Both the position numbers and the translations under genes were made by a program. A stretch of 64,000 nucleotides of DNA from Planctomycetota bacterium (GTDB lineage: Bacteria > Planctomycetota > Phycisphaerae > WQYP01): contig JAKAVA010000009.1 of NCBI GenBank assembly GCA_021827645.1, forward strand, positions 1 to 64,000, given 5' to 3'. Below the pieces are notes generated by a model. The model saw only the letters and a program-made list of their open reading frames with translations. It was not told the origin of the DNA and did no database searches. This document shows, in pieces, positions 43,662 to 53,635 of the stretch; position 1 is the stretch's first letter, and every line of letters starts with the position of its first letter.

Positions 43662-46133
43662 TCACGTGGATGACGTTCGGGCAACGAGTTCCGTTTCAGC
43701 AGATCGTAAGCCGTCCGCCGTTGCAACCACTTTAATGATGCCGCCGACCTGCTTAGAACGCACCAACACCATGCAAAGACCATTGAAGGCGCTTCGGTAG
43801 TCTGCCTGATTCGGTTCGTGGCAGGCGGGATCTCCATTGCCGACGCCGGCATTAATCCCCGCTCCCGTGACGTGAAACCGCACCTTGTTGTCGGCTGTCG
43901 GTACGATACGCCCTTGATCATCAACGACCGATACCGCCACGGGAACGGTATCCTGTCCGTCCGCGCTCAGTATCTGACGATCCGGATTCAGCAACAAAGC
44001 CGCAGGTTTGCCCGTGGTTTCGATTCGATGGCACGCAATTAAAATGCCTCCCGTATAACCCTTGGCTTCAATATGGCCGGGCTGATACTGTACATTCCAC
44101 TGCAGATGCTTCATGGGAGGCATGGATTGACTTCCCTGGCTCACCCCATTGACAAAAAGCTCAATACGCTCGCAGTTACTGAAGCACCATATCGAAAGCG
44201 ACTTTCCTTCACGACCGGGCCAATTCCAATGCGGAAATATATGCACCACCGGCCGATCTCCCCACCATGCCTTATAGTACATGGCTACGTCTTTCGGAAA
44301 GCCACACATATCCAAAGCGCCGAAGTGTGACCCAATACTCGGCCAACTGCAGGGAACCGGCTCTCCCCGGTAATCGAAACCCGTCCAGATGAAACCGCCA
44401 GCCATAAAAGCGTGATCCTTGATCGCTGGCCACGCATGCTCCATCCGATCACTGTAGGAACTGACATGACCCGCCGCGATATCAGTGACATAAACCCCGC
44501 GATCGCTGAACGTATTTCGAATCTCGCTTCCAAACATCGGCTTCTTCGGATAGGTCCGGTGGAATATTCCATAGGATTGCGGTGCATAGTTGCACCCCTG
44601 AAGGTTCTCAACGGCTTCAAACCCTCTGAGCTTTTTCAAATTTTTCGCATCATTCCACCCTTTTTCAAGCTGGTGGGGAACGTGCGCGGTCATCGCACAG
44701 GTAATGGGCCGCGTTCGATCATACTTGCGCACCGATTTCATGGCCGCTGCAAATACTTTTTCACCATAACGAGTGTCTTCAACCCGATATTCCTCATTGC
44801 ACAGGGACCACATGATGATGCTGGGGTGATTTCGATCCCGCAATATCATTTCGTCAATATGCCACAGGTTCTTATACGGATCACCCGGAAACGTCTTGGG
44901 GCGATAAACATCGCTCAATCGCCGATTTTCGTCCATCACCAAAACGCCAAGCTCATCACAGGCATCGTAATAAGCCGGTGCCATCAGATCGTGTGAACAG
45001 CGCACCGCATTGCAACCGATTTCCTTTAACTTGCGAACGCGCCAATACCAGAGGCTGTCGGGCGCACCGATACCCACACCTACAAAATCCTGGTGATTGC
45101 ATGTCCCCTTCAGTTCTACATGTTCATCATTGAGGAAGAATCCATGATCCGCCGTGTAGCGCAATGTGCGAATGCCGAAACGCTGCTGATGCTGATCGAT
45201 CTGGCGACCACCGCGAAACACCTGCGTGATCAACGTATAAAGATGCGTTTGTTTCAAAGACCAAAGCAAAGCCTGTGGCAAATGAGCGGCTTGAATGAGC
45301 TTGGTCGATTGACCTGCGGGCACCGACCCATCTTTTGACAATCGCGTGACCAAATTCATGCTCGGATCATAAATGCTGGAAACAACCGTGCCGGCCTGCT
45401 CTCGGGCTGAATCATTGACGATTTTTGTTTCAATGGTCAGGTCTGCAGAGGGATTCTGCCGCACATCATGCACCTTACTGACCACATAAACACCCCATGG
45501 CGCGACATGCAAAGGATCGGCCTTGTTTAACCATACATGCCTGTAGATACCCCCTCCCTCATAAAACCATCCCTCAAACCGAGTGGGGTCGACATAGACA
45601 GCCAGGATATTGGGGCCGTCAAAAACTGCAGCCTTGGAGATGTCAAACCTGAAAGGCGTGTATCCCCCCCGATGCCGACCTAGAAACGTGCCGTTCAGAT
45701 ATACATGGGCATCGCGATAAACACCCTCAAAGTCCAACCAGAGCGATTTGCCTTTGTCGGCTGCGGTCAGATCAAAACTCCGGCGATACCAAGCCGGATA
45801 TACCGGTAAAAATCCGTGATTTTGCACCGCATGGGGGGTGTACTTCCCCTCCACAATGTAATCGTGAGGCAACTGAACTGTCCGCCACGATGTATCATCC
45901 AAATCAGCCGCGGCTTCGGGTGGGATATCGGATGCCGAAGTGTGCCTCTTCCTCCATATCGCAAGCTTTTGGTCGGCCGGCTTGAACTTCCAATTAAAAT
46001 CCATCAGTTCGCGACGGCGCGCGTCGCTTTCGGCAGCGGACGATTCTCTTCCCAAGGCCGGAATCACACCATCGACCATGGACGCCGTCGTCGCTGCCGC
46101 AAGGCCCGCCTTGATAAAATCCCGTCTCAACAT
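43662..46133 (-). CDS. Exported GH2 beta-galactosidase-type glycosidase
   Basis: An 823-residue enzyme. MLRRDFIKAGLAAATTAS is a Tat signal, so it is folded before export. A sugar-binding domain (~45-215, with DFEGVYRDAHVYLNG and EGWFYEGGGIYRHVWL) and an Ig-like domain precede the TIM barrel (~320-620). LKGTCNHQDFVGVG and NAVRCSHDL match GH2 barrels. Acid/base Glu447 lies in SLCNEE and Glu537 in MFGSEI is the nucleophile. The C-terminus adds a beta-galactosidase C-terminal domain and an invasin/Big-like Ig domain (~705-815: DGQDTVPVAVSVVDDQGRIVPTADN). This layout is common in Bacteroidota and Planctomycetota polysaccharide enzymes. Substrate: beta-galactosides or related; not certain. It is divergent from the six-hairpin gene. 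Confidence 0.88.
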   Translation of the reverse strand: MLRRDFIKAGLAAATTASMVDGVIPALGRESSAAESDARRRELMDFNWKFKPADQKLAIWRKRHTSASDIPPEAAADLDDTSWRTVQLPHDYIVEGKYTPHAVQNHGFLPVYPAWYRRSFDLTAADKGKSLWLDFEGVYRDAHVYLNGTFLGRHRGGYTPFRFDISKAAVFDGPNILAVYVDPTRFEGWFYEGGGIYRHVWLNKADPLHVAPWGVYVVSKVHDVRQNPSADLTIETKIVNDSAREQAGTVVSSIYDPSMNLVTRLSKDGSVPAGQSTKLIQAAHLPQALLWSLKQTHLYTLITQVFRGGRQIDQHQQRFGIRTLRYTADHGFFLNDEHVELKGTCNHQDFVGVGIGAPDSLWYWRVRKLKEIGCNAVRCSHDLMAPAYYDACDELGVLVMDENRRLSDVYRPKTFPGDPYKNLWHIDEMILRDRNHPSIIMWSLCNEEYRVEDTRYGEKVFAAAMKSVRKYDRTRPITCAMTAHVPHQLEKGWNDAKNLKKLRGFEAVENLQGCNYAPQSYGIFHRTYPKKPMFGSEIRNTFSDRGVYVTDIAAGHVSSYSDRMEHAWPAIKDHAFMAGGFIWTGFDYRGEPVPCSWPSIGSHFGALDMCGFPKDVAMYYKAWWGDRPVVHIFPHWNWPGREGKSLSIWCFSNCERIELFVNGVSQGSQSMPPMKHLQWNVQYQPGHIEAKGYTGGILIACHRIETTGKPAALLLNPDRQILSADGQDTVPVAVSVVDDQGRIVPTADNKVRFHVTGAGINAGVGNGDPACHEPNQADYRSAFNGLCMVLVRSKQVGGIIKVVATADGLRSAETELVARTSST

Positions 46134-46324
46134 GGTTTTATGACTCCTGATTCAAAAATGCCTGACTTCCGACTCCATCCAGCCGCCCCGACATCCGCCA
46201 GGCCCGCCCCCGCAGAGAAAATGCGTTGCCGCCAGCTCCGGGCCTGAAACTGGCACTGTGAAATCTGAGTTTAAGGCTGGAGACATAAAACTGAAAGCGC
46301 AGATGCGGAAAGATGAGCGCATGC

Positions 46325-46354
46325 TTGCATTTACATGTGGAATAGGGGTATATT
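46325..46354 (+). promoter_or_regulatory. Possible promoter of the six-hairpin glycosidase gene
   Basis: TTGCAT (46325-46330), 18 bases, TATATT (46349-46354), about 40 bases before the ATG. The -10 sits within a small inverted repeat, GGAATA/TATTCC, that could be a repressor site. Confidence 0.35.
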
Positions 46355-46399
46355 CCCCGCTTAACGTTTCGTGGTAATCTCAAGAGAAGGACGAGAACA

Positions 46400-48805
46400 A
46401 TGTCTGCGATGCATCGACCATCCATCATCAGTCGCCGCTTGTCGGCGCTGCTTGCCTTGACCCTGTTATTCCTCGCCTGTCTGATGCCGATTCATAATTC
46501 AGTACGGGCGGCGGCGGCACCGCGCATGCTGAGCCTGCTTCCCAACGGCCCCGGACGCCCTTTTACCTGGGCCTCCAATCCCAGCACCGAGATCGGAATC
46601 GCAGATGCCCGAGAGGCGACCCAAATTACTCAGACCGGATCGCTCTTCACAGGATACGGAGAAATGCTGTTCTTCTCCGGCGCGAAAAATAAGAGAGTCG
46701 ATGCACCCATCAGAACACTCGAGCGCGGCTATCTGCCGATCGTGCACTACCATTTTCGTGATCGATCCGTTCGCTACGACGTAACCCTCTTCAGTTGGGC
46801 ACTTAATCCGAAAAAACTTTACAGAAAACCAATCAATTTCATTCGCATCCGGGCCTTTAATTTTGCTCACCATACCGTCACGTCACATTTCACGATTGGG
46901 TTTCGTTACAGCGGCTACAGGAGCTGCTTTCGGCGCCCGAGTGTCAAAAAGAAACCGGGACATTATTATCAACCCGGCGTTAACTTTGATCCCCATTGGA
47001 TTTACGGCTTTCATTCCAATCTGGCCACGCGGTCAGGTATGGTAGTCTTTACCTATCCGACCTCTCTACACCCCAAACGGTTCCTCACATTTCATCAGGC
47101 TTATACTCAACCGGAAGAATTGAAGGTGAATGGAAAAACTCCAGTTTTGCTGGTCCGTTATGACCTGCACCTCAAGGCGGGAGATCAGATTCAACTCAAT
47201 TTCAAGATGCCGGTCAAACCGATAGCCATCAGCAACAAAGCCGGCCTGCAGCAACTGCATCAACTGAAACTATCCGATGCCCTGCAGGCCTGCCGGGTCT
47301 GGTGGCGTCGGCAGATCCGCGGGAAAGGTATGCAACTTTATCTCAATGAGCGAAAGGTTCTGAGTACTTTCCGCGCCAGCTTGATGTACCTGATGCTGGC
47401 TCGGGATCGATGGCCCGCGGAACACCCAGGCGGCCGCCCCGTTTACGTTCAAGCGGTTAATAAGCTTCAATACCACGCGTTCTGGCTGCGCGATGCGTCA
47501 TATATGGTCCATGCGTATGATCTCACCGGTCACGCTCATCGGGCGTCGCAGTGTCTGCGATTTTTCGCTCACTATCAAAAGTCGAACGGGAACTTTCTCT
47601 CACAACCCGGGCAGCACGACGGCTGGGGCGAAGCTCTCTGGGCCTATGGCCAGCACTATCGACTCACCGGCGACCGTACATTTGCCCGGCATATTTTTCC
47701 GGACGTTGAGAAGGCCGTCCTCTGGCTGCAGAAAACCCTCGCCCACACTTCTCTGCATATACTTCCGGGCGGCACGCCTGAAGATGATGAGCTGCCATCG
47801 GGTTCGGGACATATCACCGGAGATAATTTCTACGCGCTGACGGGCCTTCATGAGGCCATCCTGATGGCACGGTCTCTGGGACACAGGCGCTTGGCCGCCA
47901 CATGGGAAGCTGAATATCGCAATTATCACCATGTGCTATTTTCATTGATTCGCAAAGCCGCTGCCAAGAATGGGGGATTTATCCCCCCGTGCATCGACAC
48001 GTCCCGCGGACTTGACTGGGGCAATCTTCTGGCTCTTTTTCCGCATCAACTTCTATCGCCGATGAACCCGCTGGTGACCGGAACTCTGCGCCACGCAGAA
48101 GCCAAATATGCCGAGGGATTGATGACATATGATGGACGATTGCATCACTATCTCACGATGGATAATACCGAGTCCTGGATTATCCGCGGTCAACAACGTT
48201 CCGCCTTACGCGACCTCTATGCGGTCCTCGTGCACACTTCCGCTACACAGGCAGGCTGGGAATTCCTTCCATACCCATGGGCCAATCGGAATTATGGCAC
48301 TGATCTTGCTCCGCATGGTTGGTGTGCCGCCGACATGATTGCGGTCATACGCAACATGCTGATCAGGAGTCATCGGAAAACGTTGTATCTCCTGTCGGTA
48401 CTTTCGCCCAAATGGACTCAAGCTGGTGATATTCTCTCGGTCGAACACGCCCCCACACGATTTGGAGAGGTCAATCTGTATGCCTTCTTCACTAGTGACA
48501 GCATGACCCTGCATATTGACCCGGCGTTTCGAACACCGCCGACCAAAATCGTGGTCCATCTTCCATGGTATGTTTCACCGATCAGCGCCACAGTGGACGA
48601 CCGGACGGTAGAAATCACGGGACATCATTTAACTTTCCCATCGTCCGCCCATATCCTTCGCGTTCACTGGCATCGAGAAAGCGGTCTGCGCGACTGGAGC
48701 TACAGCGCGTTTGTCACGCGGTTTGAACAGGCGTGGAACTCCCGTTACTTCCACCGTGGGCACCTGTCCTTTGGCAACGGCCGACACATCTGGCCCCCAA
48801 AATAA
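46400..48805 (+). CDS. Exported six-hairpin (alpha/alpha)6 glycosidase-like protein
   Basis: An 801-residue protein with a signal peptide (~1-38, cleaved near VRAAAA), an N-terminal beta-sandwich (~45-290) and a helical barrel (~300-660). Aromatic and acidic motifs in the barrel are typical of six-hairpin glycosidases: FWLRDASYMVHAYDLTGH, GWGEALWAYGQHYRLTGD, TPEDDELPSGSGH and WANRNYGTD. A small beta domain closes it. I cannot place it in a numbered GH family; GH63-, GH15- or GH116-like folds are all possible. AAGGA lies about nine bases before the ATG. It shares a divergent promoter region with the GH2 beta-galactosidase and precedes a GH78 gene, so the three probably degrade related plant or microbial polysaccharides. 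Confidence 0.72.
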   Translation: MSAMHRPSIISRRLSALLALTLLFLACLMPIHNSVRAAAAPRMLSLLPNGPGRPFTWASNPSTEIGIADAREATQITQTGSLFTGYGEMLFFSGAKNKRVDAPIRTLERGYLPIVHYHFRDRSVRYDVTLFSWALNPKKLYRKPINFIRIRAFNFAHHTVTSHFTIGFRYSGYRSCFRRPSVKKKPGHYYQPGVNFDPHWIYGFHSNLATRSGMVVFTYPTSLHPKRFLTFHQAYTQPEELKVNGKTPVLLVRYDLHLKAGDQIQLNFKMPVKPIAISNKAGLQQLHQLKLSDALQACRVWWRRQIRGKGMQLYLNERKVLSTFRASLMYLMLARDRWPAEHPGGRPVYVQAVNKLQYHAFWLRDASYMVHAYDLTGHAHRASQCLRFFAHYQKSNGNFLSQPGQHDGWGEALWAYGQHYRLTGDRTFARHIFPDVEKAVLWLQKTLAHTSLHILPGGTPEDDELPSGSGHITGDNFYALTGLHEAILMARSLGHRRLAATWEAEYRNYHHVLFSLIRKAAAKNGGFIPPCIDTSRGLDWGNLLALFPHQLLSPMNPLVTGTLRHAEAKYAEGLMTYDGRLHHYLTMDNTESWIIRGQQRSALRDLYAVLVHTSATQAGWEFLPYPWANRNYGTDLAPHGWCAADMIAVIRNMLIRSHRKTLYLLSVLSPKWTQAGDILSVEHAPTRFGEVNLYAFFTSDSMTLHIDPAFRTPPTKIVVHLPWYVSPISATVDDRTVEITGHHLTFPSSAHILRVHWHRESGLRDWSYSAFVTRFEQAWNSRYFHRGHLSFGNGRHIWPPK

Positions 48806-49089
48806 CGGTGGTGAGAAATCTCCATCGCCGCAGTAACCGACGATGGAGGGCGGTATCGCCGCGCATCGTACAAGCGTCAGCTACTGCCTGCCCGCCACCG
48901 GAGACGACACGATCAAGGCCCGGGGGCACGAGCGCGCGTAACTGATACCAACTGAAAATTTGATGCCTGCGGTCGCCCGCGCACTCGATAAAACGCACCT
49001 CGCATCGGCCCTTTCCAAGCCTTGTGACCACGGGCTTGCATCGCTAAAATTCGATAAAGGTGCAGTTTGTAGATAAGAGGACGGATCGG
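48806..49089. other. Spacer with hairpins between two glycosidase genes
   Basis: CTCCATCG (48820-48827) pairs with CGATGGAG (48841-48848), and a second small hairpin GGCG-gtat-CGCC follows directly. No T-run follows, so it is at best a weak terminator or RNA-stabilising structure. No gene is supported. Confidence 0.35.
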
Positions 49090-51666
49090 ATGTATCGAAA
49101 AAATAGCGGAATCGGCAACTTCGTCAATCAGCGAGCCAAGACAAGCTATCGCGTGCTTGGAGCCTGCCTTGTTACGTTGGGGCTGATGATTTTTTCCGGC
49201 TGTGCTTCCCAGTCCGCGTCCACAGCCATGGCATCGGAGCCCCTGCCGTGGTCGCAGCGGCCCCCCACCGTCGATCCAACCTACGGTTTGCCAATTCCCG
49301 CAAACCAGTCACAAGCGAGAGTGATCCCTTACTGGATATGGACGGCGCGAACCTACAAAAATCAGGTTCTTTATTTACGCCGTTCATTTAGCCTGAGCGC
49401 GATTCCTCCCAAGGTGACGCTCTATGCATTAGCCAGCGGTCGTATGGCCTTGTTTTTGAATGGCAAAGAAATGGCTGATACGTTTCATAAATATCATGGA
49501 ACATGGACGCGAACCTGTAAACTGTCGATCGCTTCTTTTTTGCACACAGGTAAAAACACCATCGCGATTCGTTCTGAAAATTACGGCGGCGCGGCGGGTG
49601 TCGTCGTGTGGGTACTCGCCGGACCTGAAACCCTGGACATATCGAACAGTTCATGGCGGATCGCGAACCGTGTACCGGCTGGCAAGGGCTGGACAAAAAC
49701 GGATTTTAATGATTCAGCCTGGACGCATGCCGGATTAGTAGGGCCGTATGGTGGTGACAGCACTTCATCCCGTTATGCGTGGCGGCACCTGGCGCACGCT
49801 GCGATAGCGCCCACCCTGGGTGGTCGAGCCTGGAGTACAACCATCACTCCGTGGCCACCCCAAGCCTATTATCTGGCGCACCTTCACTTTCAACCGACAC
49901 GCGTTGAGGTGTTACATGGGAAAAACGCTTTCAAGGGACTGGCCGATGTCGCCGAGCGATTAACTCCGGCAGATATCGCTGAAGTTCGTCCGGATTATCA
50001 GGGGCGGTCCCTCCTGGCGCCTGCACATGGTGTGGATATCGTGGTAACACCGTCAGCCTCCAACTCCCATCCTGAATTACTGCTGAGTTTCGGTCAGGAA
50101 GTGACCGGGCGTATTCAGGTACGGGGGACCGGCGGCGCCGTGTCGATCGGCACAGGCGAATCAAGAGGTGAAGCCCTGCACAAACCGTGGGGTGGCATTC
50201 ACAAGCTGAATCTGGTTGCTGGGAAAATGGAATCCACACCCTACAGTGCGTTTCGCTACGCCACCGTTACCTTCAGCGGAGCCGGACCGATGGACCTTCA
50301 CACATTGCGGCTCGATTTCAAATATTATCCGGTCAAATATCGCGGTGCATTTGCATGTTCCAATCCGCTGTTGACAAAGATATGGTACACCGGTGCCTAT
50401 ACAGCACATCTGTGCATGCAGGAACAGGTATGGGATGCCCCCAAGCGCGACCGGGCCATGTGGATGGGCGATCTGCAGGTTTCCGGCCAGGTCATCAACA
50501 ACGTTTTTCTAAATCGCTTTCTCATGGAACTGACCCTGCGAGGTTTGCGGGTAGAGGCCCAGGGTGGCCGCCCCGCAACGGCCTTACCTGTAACGGACGT
50601 CAATAATATACCGGGTTACTCCAACGCCTGGATCTGCGGATTAGCTGATTTTTACCGGCACACCGGCGCCATCGGTTATCTCCGATCCCAGCACCAGTTG
50701 TTGCTGTCGATGTTGCGATATATCAGACAGGCATTCAACAGAAAAAATATTTTTTCTAACAAACACCATAAATGGTGCTTTGTAGATTGGGCACCGAAAC
50801 TCAGTGGCGGTACACCTCAGGCGGAACTGGCAACCGATCTGTACACCTGCCTGGCGGTGCGAAGGGCGGTGTCCCTGCTCAATGCGCTGGGCGACAAGAC
50901 CAACGCTCAAAAATATGCCCGCTGGGAGCGGGAACTCATCCGTTCCGCACGCCATTATCTGGTCGATCATAAGACGGACACTTACACCAGTCTGAGACAG
51001 GTTAACGCCATGGCCATCGATGCTCATGTGGCCGATGCGCAGCAGCGAGAAGCCATTTACAAACAAATTCTGGGACCACGATGCCCATCATGGAAGCAGA
51101 TGGCCACCCCCTATTACAATAACTTTGTACTCTTTGCCATCGGCCATCTCGGACATACCAATCAGGGGCTGAAATTTGCGGAGAAATACTGGGGCGGCAT
51201 GATCCGCGAGGGCGCTACCACGTTTTGGGAAGCATACGACAACTCATGGCCGAAGAAGCATTTCCATCGGTTCCTGAAGGCAGACAATGGAGAGGGCTAT
51301 TTCGTAAGCCTGTGCCATGGATGGTCGTCCGGCGTCACGAGTTGGCTCACAGAATATGTTTTGGGCGTACAACCCAGAACTGGCGGGTTTGCCAGGACGA
51401 TGATCGTGCCGCATCTCGGTAATCTGAGCTGGGCATCAGGCCGTGTGCCGACGCCACATGGGGATATCGTCATATCGGTAAAAGCGAACATACACGCCGA
51501 CTCAATCCGGCTTACGTTACCGGCGGGAGTTGATACCCTCGTCGGAGTGCTGGGCCGATCGGTGACCGTTAATGGCCAGACTGTTACCCCCGTCCGGCGC
51601 AGCACCAAACGATGCTACATCAATCTCAACCATGCCGGTGTTTTCCACATCCATGGCCATGCGTGA
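49090..51666 (+). CDS. Lipoprotein alpha-L-rhamnosidase, GH78
   Basis: An 858-residue enzyme that should release alpha-L-rhamnose from rhamnogalacturonan-like or other rhamnosylated glycans. A hydrophobic signal ends in FSGC (Cys38), a lipobox. N-terminal jelly-roll domains (~60-430: GRMALFLNGKEM, then LLSFGQEVTGRIQV typical of the GH78 concanavalin-like domain) precede the six-hairpin barrel. The barrel opens with the GH78 signature WDAPKRDRAMWMGD, residues 448-461, whose Asp449, Asp454 and Asp461 align with the family's acidic cluster. The C-terminal beta domain starts near GVQPRTGGFARTMIVPHLG. ATG 49090 has GAGG nine bases upstream; a GTG at 49060 is the alternative. It is the third of three neighbouring glycan-degrading genes. 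Confidence 0.85.
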   Translation: MYRKNSGIGNFVNQRAKTSYRVLGACLVTLGLMIFSGCASQSASTAMASEPLPWSQRPPTVDPTYGLPIPANQSQARVIPYWIWTARTYKNQVLYLRRSFSLSAIPPKVTLYALASGRMALFLNGKEMADTFHKYHGTWTRTCKLSIASFLHTGKNTIAIRSENYGGAAGVVVWVLAGPETLDISNSSWRIANRVPAGKGWTKTDFNDSAWTHAGLVGPYGGDSTSSRYAWRHLAHAAIAPTLGGRAWSTTITPWPPQAYYLAHLHFQPTRVEVLHGKNAFKGLADVAERLTPADIAEVRPDYQGRSLLAPAHGVDIVVTPSASNSHPELLLSFGQEVTGRIQVRGTGGAVSIGTGESRGEALHKPWGGIHKLNLVAGKMESTPYSAFRYATVTFSGAGPMDLHTLRLDFKYYPVKYRGAFACSNPLLTKIWYTGAYTAHLCMQEQVWDAPKRDRAMWMGDLQVSGQVINNVFLNRFLMELTLRGLRVEAQGGRPATALPVTDVNNIPGYSNAWICGLADFYRHTGAIGYLRSQHQLLLSMLRYIRQAFNRKNIFSNKHHKWCFVDWAPKLSGGTPQAELATDLYTCLAVRRAVSLLNALGDKTNAQKYARWERELIRSARHYLVDHKTDTYTSLRQVNAMAIDAHVADAQQREAIYKQILGPRCPSWKQMATPYYNNFVLFAIGHLGHTNQGLKFAEKYWGGMIREGATTFWEAYDNSWPKKHFHRFLKADNGEGYFVSLCHGWSSGVTSWLTEYVLGVQPRTGGFARTMIVPHLGNLSWASGRVPTPHGDIVISVKANIHADSIRLTLPAGVDTLVGVLGRSVTVNGQTVTPVRRSTKRCYINLNHAGVFHIHGHA

Positions 51667-51853
51667 TGAGCGCGTAACGGCCCCGAAATGACTTCCCGAT
51701 TGCCGCCGCATGCGAATCGTTCAATCGCGGGGGTCCTCACGACCGGAGAGTCGGCGGCATATGTAAAATATGCCGTTACGATGCTGCCTATCGGGGTGCC
51801 GGACGCCGTATCGGAATCGAGATATGGGTTTCCGTGGATCGGTAGAACGCCGG

Positions 51854-53371
51854 TTATTCGAACATTTTCAACTGGTGGCGTTCAAGACCGAATTTGCTCA
51901 CGGAGCTGTCCACGGGAATCGGATAGCGACCGGACCAGCAGGCGGTGCAGTAATGCCCCGGCGGTTTGCCCAGCGCACCGAGCATGCCTTCAATCGAAAG
52001 ATAGGCCAGAGAATCCACTTCAATAAATTCGCGAATCTGATCCACCGATCGTCCGTTGGCAATCAGTTCGGTAGGAGTTGGAAAATCAATACCATAGAAG
52101 CAGGGATGACGGATCGGAGGACAACTCACGCGCATGTGGATTTCCTTTGCCCCCGCCCGGCGCAGCGCCAGAATTTTTCCTCGTGTGGTGGTACCACGCA
52201 CGATGGAATCCTCCACCACAATCACCCGTTTGCCCCGCACCACATCCGGGATCACGATCAGCTTCATCTGGACCGCAAGATCGCGCATCGCCTGTGAGGG
52301 CTGAATGAACGACCGACCGACATACCGGTTAGGCACAATCCCCTCTTCAAACGGTATCCCGCTCTGCTTGCTGTAACCCAGCGCCGCCGATCGGCCGCTG
52401 TCGGGTATGGGGATGACAATGTCAGCATCCACCGGGCTTTCGATTGCCAGTTGCCGCCCCATCTTCTGGCGAACATTCACGACGGTATCGCCGAATAGAA
52501 AACTCGACGGGCTGGCAAAATAGACATGTTCAAACGCACAGTGTGCCGGCTCGGGGCGCGACGCGGTGAAATACCGGCTGGTCAATTGGGTGCCGGTGAT
52601 GTCGATGGTGATGATTTCACCCGGTTCAACTTCGCGGACAAAGCTCGCTTGAATACTTGAAAGTGCGCAGGTTTCCGATGCCACGCAGTAATATCCGTCG
52701 CGGGTCTTACCGATCACCAGGGGGCGAAATCCCCAAGGGTCGCGGCAGGCTTCGAGTCGGTCGCGAAAGAGGAAAACAAAGCTGAACGCCCCCTGAAGAT
52801 GATTGAGCACGTGGGCAAGCGGATCCGGTTTTTCCTGGTGCGTCGGCTTGGCCAGCATATGGATGACGATTTCAGTATCGCTGGTCGAATAAAAAATGTG
52901 GCCGAATTTCTGATATTCCGACCGCAGCAGCGCGGCATTGATCAGATTACCGTTGTGGGCGACGGCCACCTGACCGTCGATATATTCTTCAAGGATGGGC
53001 TGAGCATTGCATTTCCGGTTTGATCCGGCCGTGGAATAGCGCACATGGCCGATTGCCCCCGAACCGGTCAGTTCCTTGAGCACGGATTTATTAAATACGT
53101 CCGCGACCAGTCCCAAGCCGGTATGGGCGGAAATGGTGTGACCGTCGGTGGCGGCGATACCGGCAGATTCCTGCCCGCGATGCTGCAGGGCGTAGAGGCC
53201 GTAATAGCAGCGTTCAACGGAATCGCTGGGCCCCATAATGCCGAAGACACCGCACTTTTCCTTTTTTTCGTACTCCGTGACGGACGACGGAGGTGATTCG
53301 GTACACGTGAACTGCTGAAGTGAAAAGCTTTTGCCACCTGCGCAAGAAATATTTCGCACCTCTCCGGCCAT
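51854..53371 (-). CDS. purF: Amidophosphoribosyltransferase
   Basis: This enzyme transfers glutamine amide nitrogen to PRPP, the first step of purine synthesis. The glutaminase domain starts at Cys40 (KCGVFGI), the presumed N-terminal nucleophile after propeptide removal; LQHRGQESAG and AHNGNL follow. The phosphoribosyltransferase domain has the PRPP loop VIVVEDSIVRGTT. The cysteines that hold the 4Fe-4S cluster in the B. subtilis-type enzyme are present (AHCAF, RVSCPP, HYCTAC). It is 505 residues. The 39-residue leader before Cys40 is much longer than the 11 residues of the B. subtilis enzyme. ATG 53371 has GGAGG eight bases upstream, so the leader appears truly translated. It is a single gene with its own promoter. 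Confidence 0.94.
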   Translation of the reverse strand: MAGEVRNISCAGGKSFSLQQFTCTESPPSSVTEYEKKEKCGVFGIMGPSDSVERCYYGLYALQHRGQESAGIAATDGHTISAHTGLGLVADVFNKSVLKELTGSGAIGHVRYSTAGSNRKCNAQPILEEYIDGQVAVAHNGNLINAALLRSEYQKFGHIFYSTSDTEIVIHMLAKPTHQEKPDPLAHVLNHLQGAFSFVFLFRDRLEACRDPWGFRPLVIGKTRDGYYCVASETCALSSIQASFVREVEPGEIITIDITGTQLTSRYFTASRPEPAHCAFEHVYFASPSSFLFGDTVVNVRQKMGRQLAIESPVDADIVIPIPDSGRSAALGYSKQSGIPFEEGIVPNRYVGRSFIQPSQAMRDLAVQMKLIVIPDVVRGKRVIVVEDSIVRGTTTRGKILALRRAGAKEIHMRVSCPPIRHPCFYGIDFPTPTELIANGRSVDQIREFIEVDSLAYLSIEGMLGALGKPPGHYCTACWSGRYPIPVDSSVSKFGLERHQLKMFE

Positions 53372-53418
53372 AGTTGTAAACCTCCGCAAGCACCAATGAG
53401 CATCACCGACGGCTCAAC

Positions 53419-53446
53419 ATTATAGTCGGGCTTACGCAATCGCAAA
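53419..53446 (-). promoter_or_regulatory. Probable promoter of purF
   Basis: On the minus strand TTTGCG (53441-53446), 16 bases, TATAAT (53419-53424). It predicts a leader of about 40 bases. No PurR-like palindrome was recognised. Confidence 0.5.
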
Positions 53447-53635
53447 CATAAACTTGGCGCGGTTTTAGCGCGGCCGGTCCGGAATCAACCCGTATGCCAC
53501 TTCACGCGCTGGGCGCAGGCCCAGCGCAGAGCCGCTTGAGAAAGTATTGGCCTTCATCAACACCGCCGGTGCGGAAAACGCGGCATTCCGACTGCCGACA
53601 TTTAACCGGATGCTCACAGACTAACGGCTGGGAAA

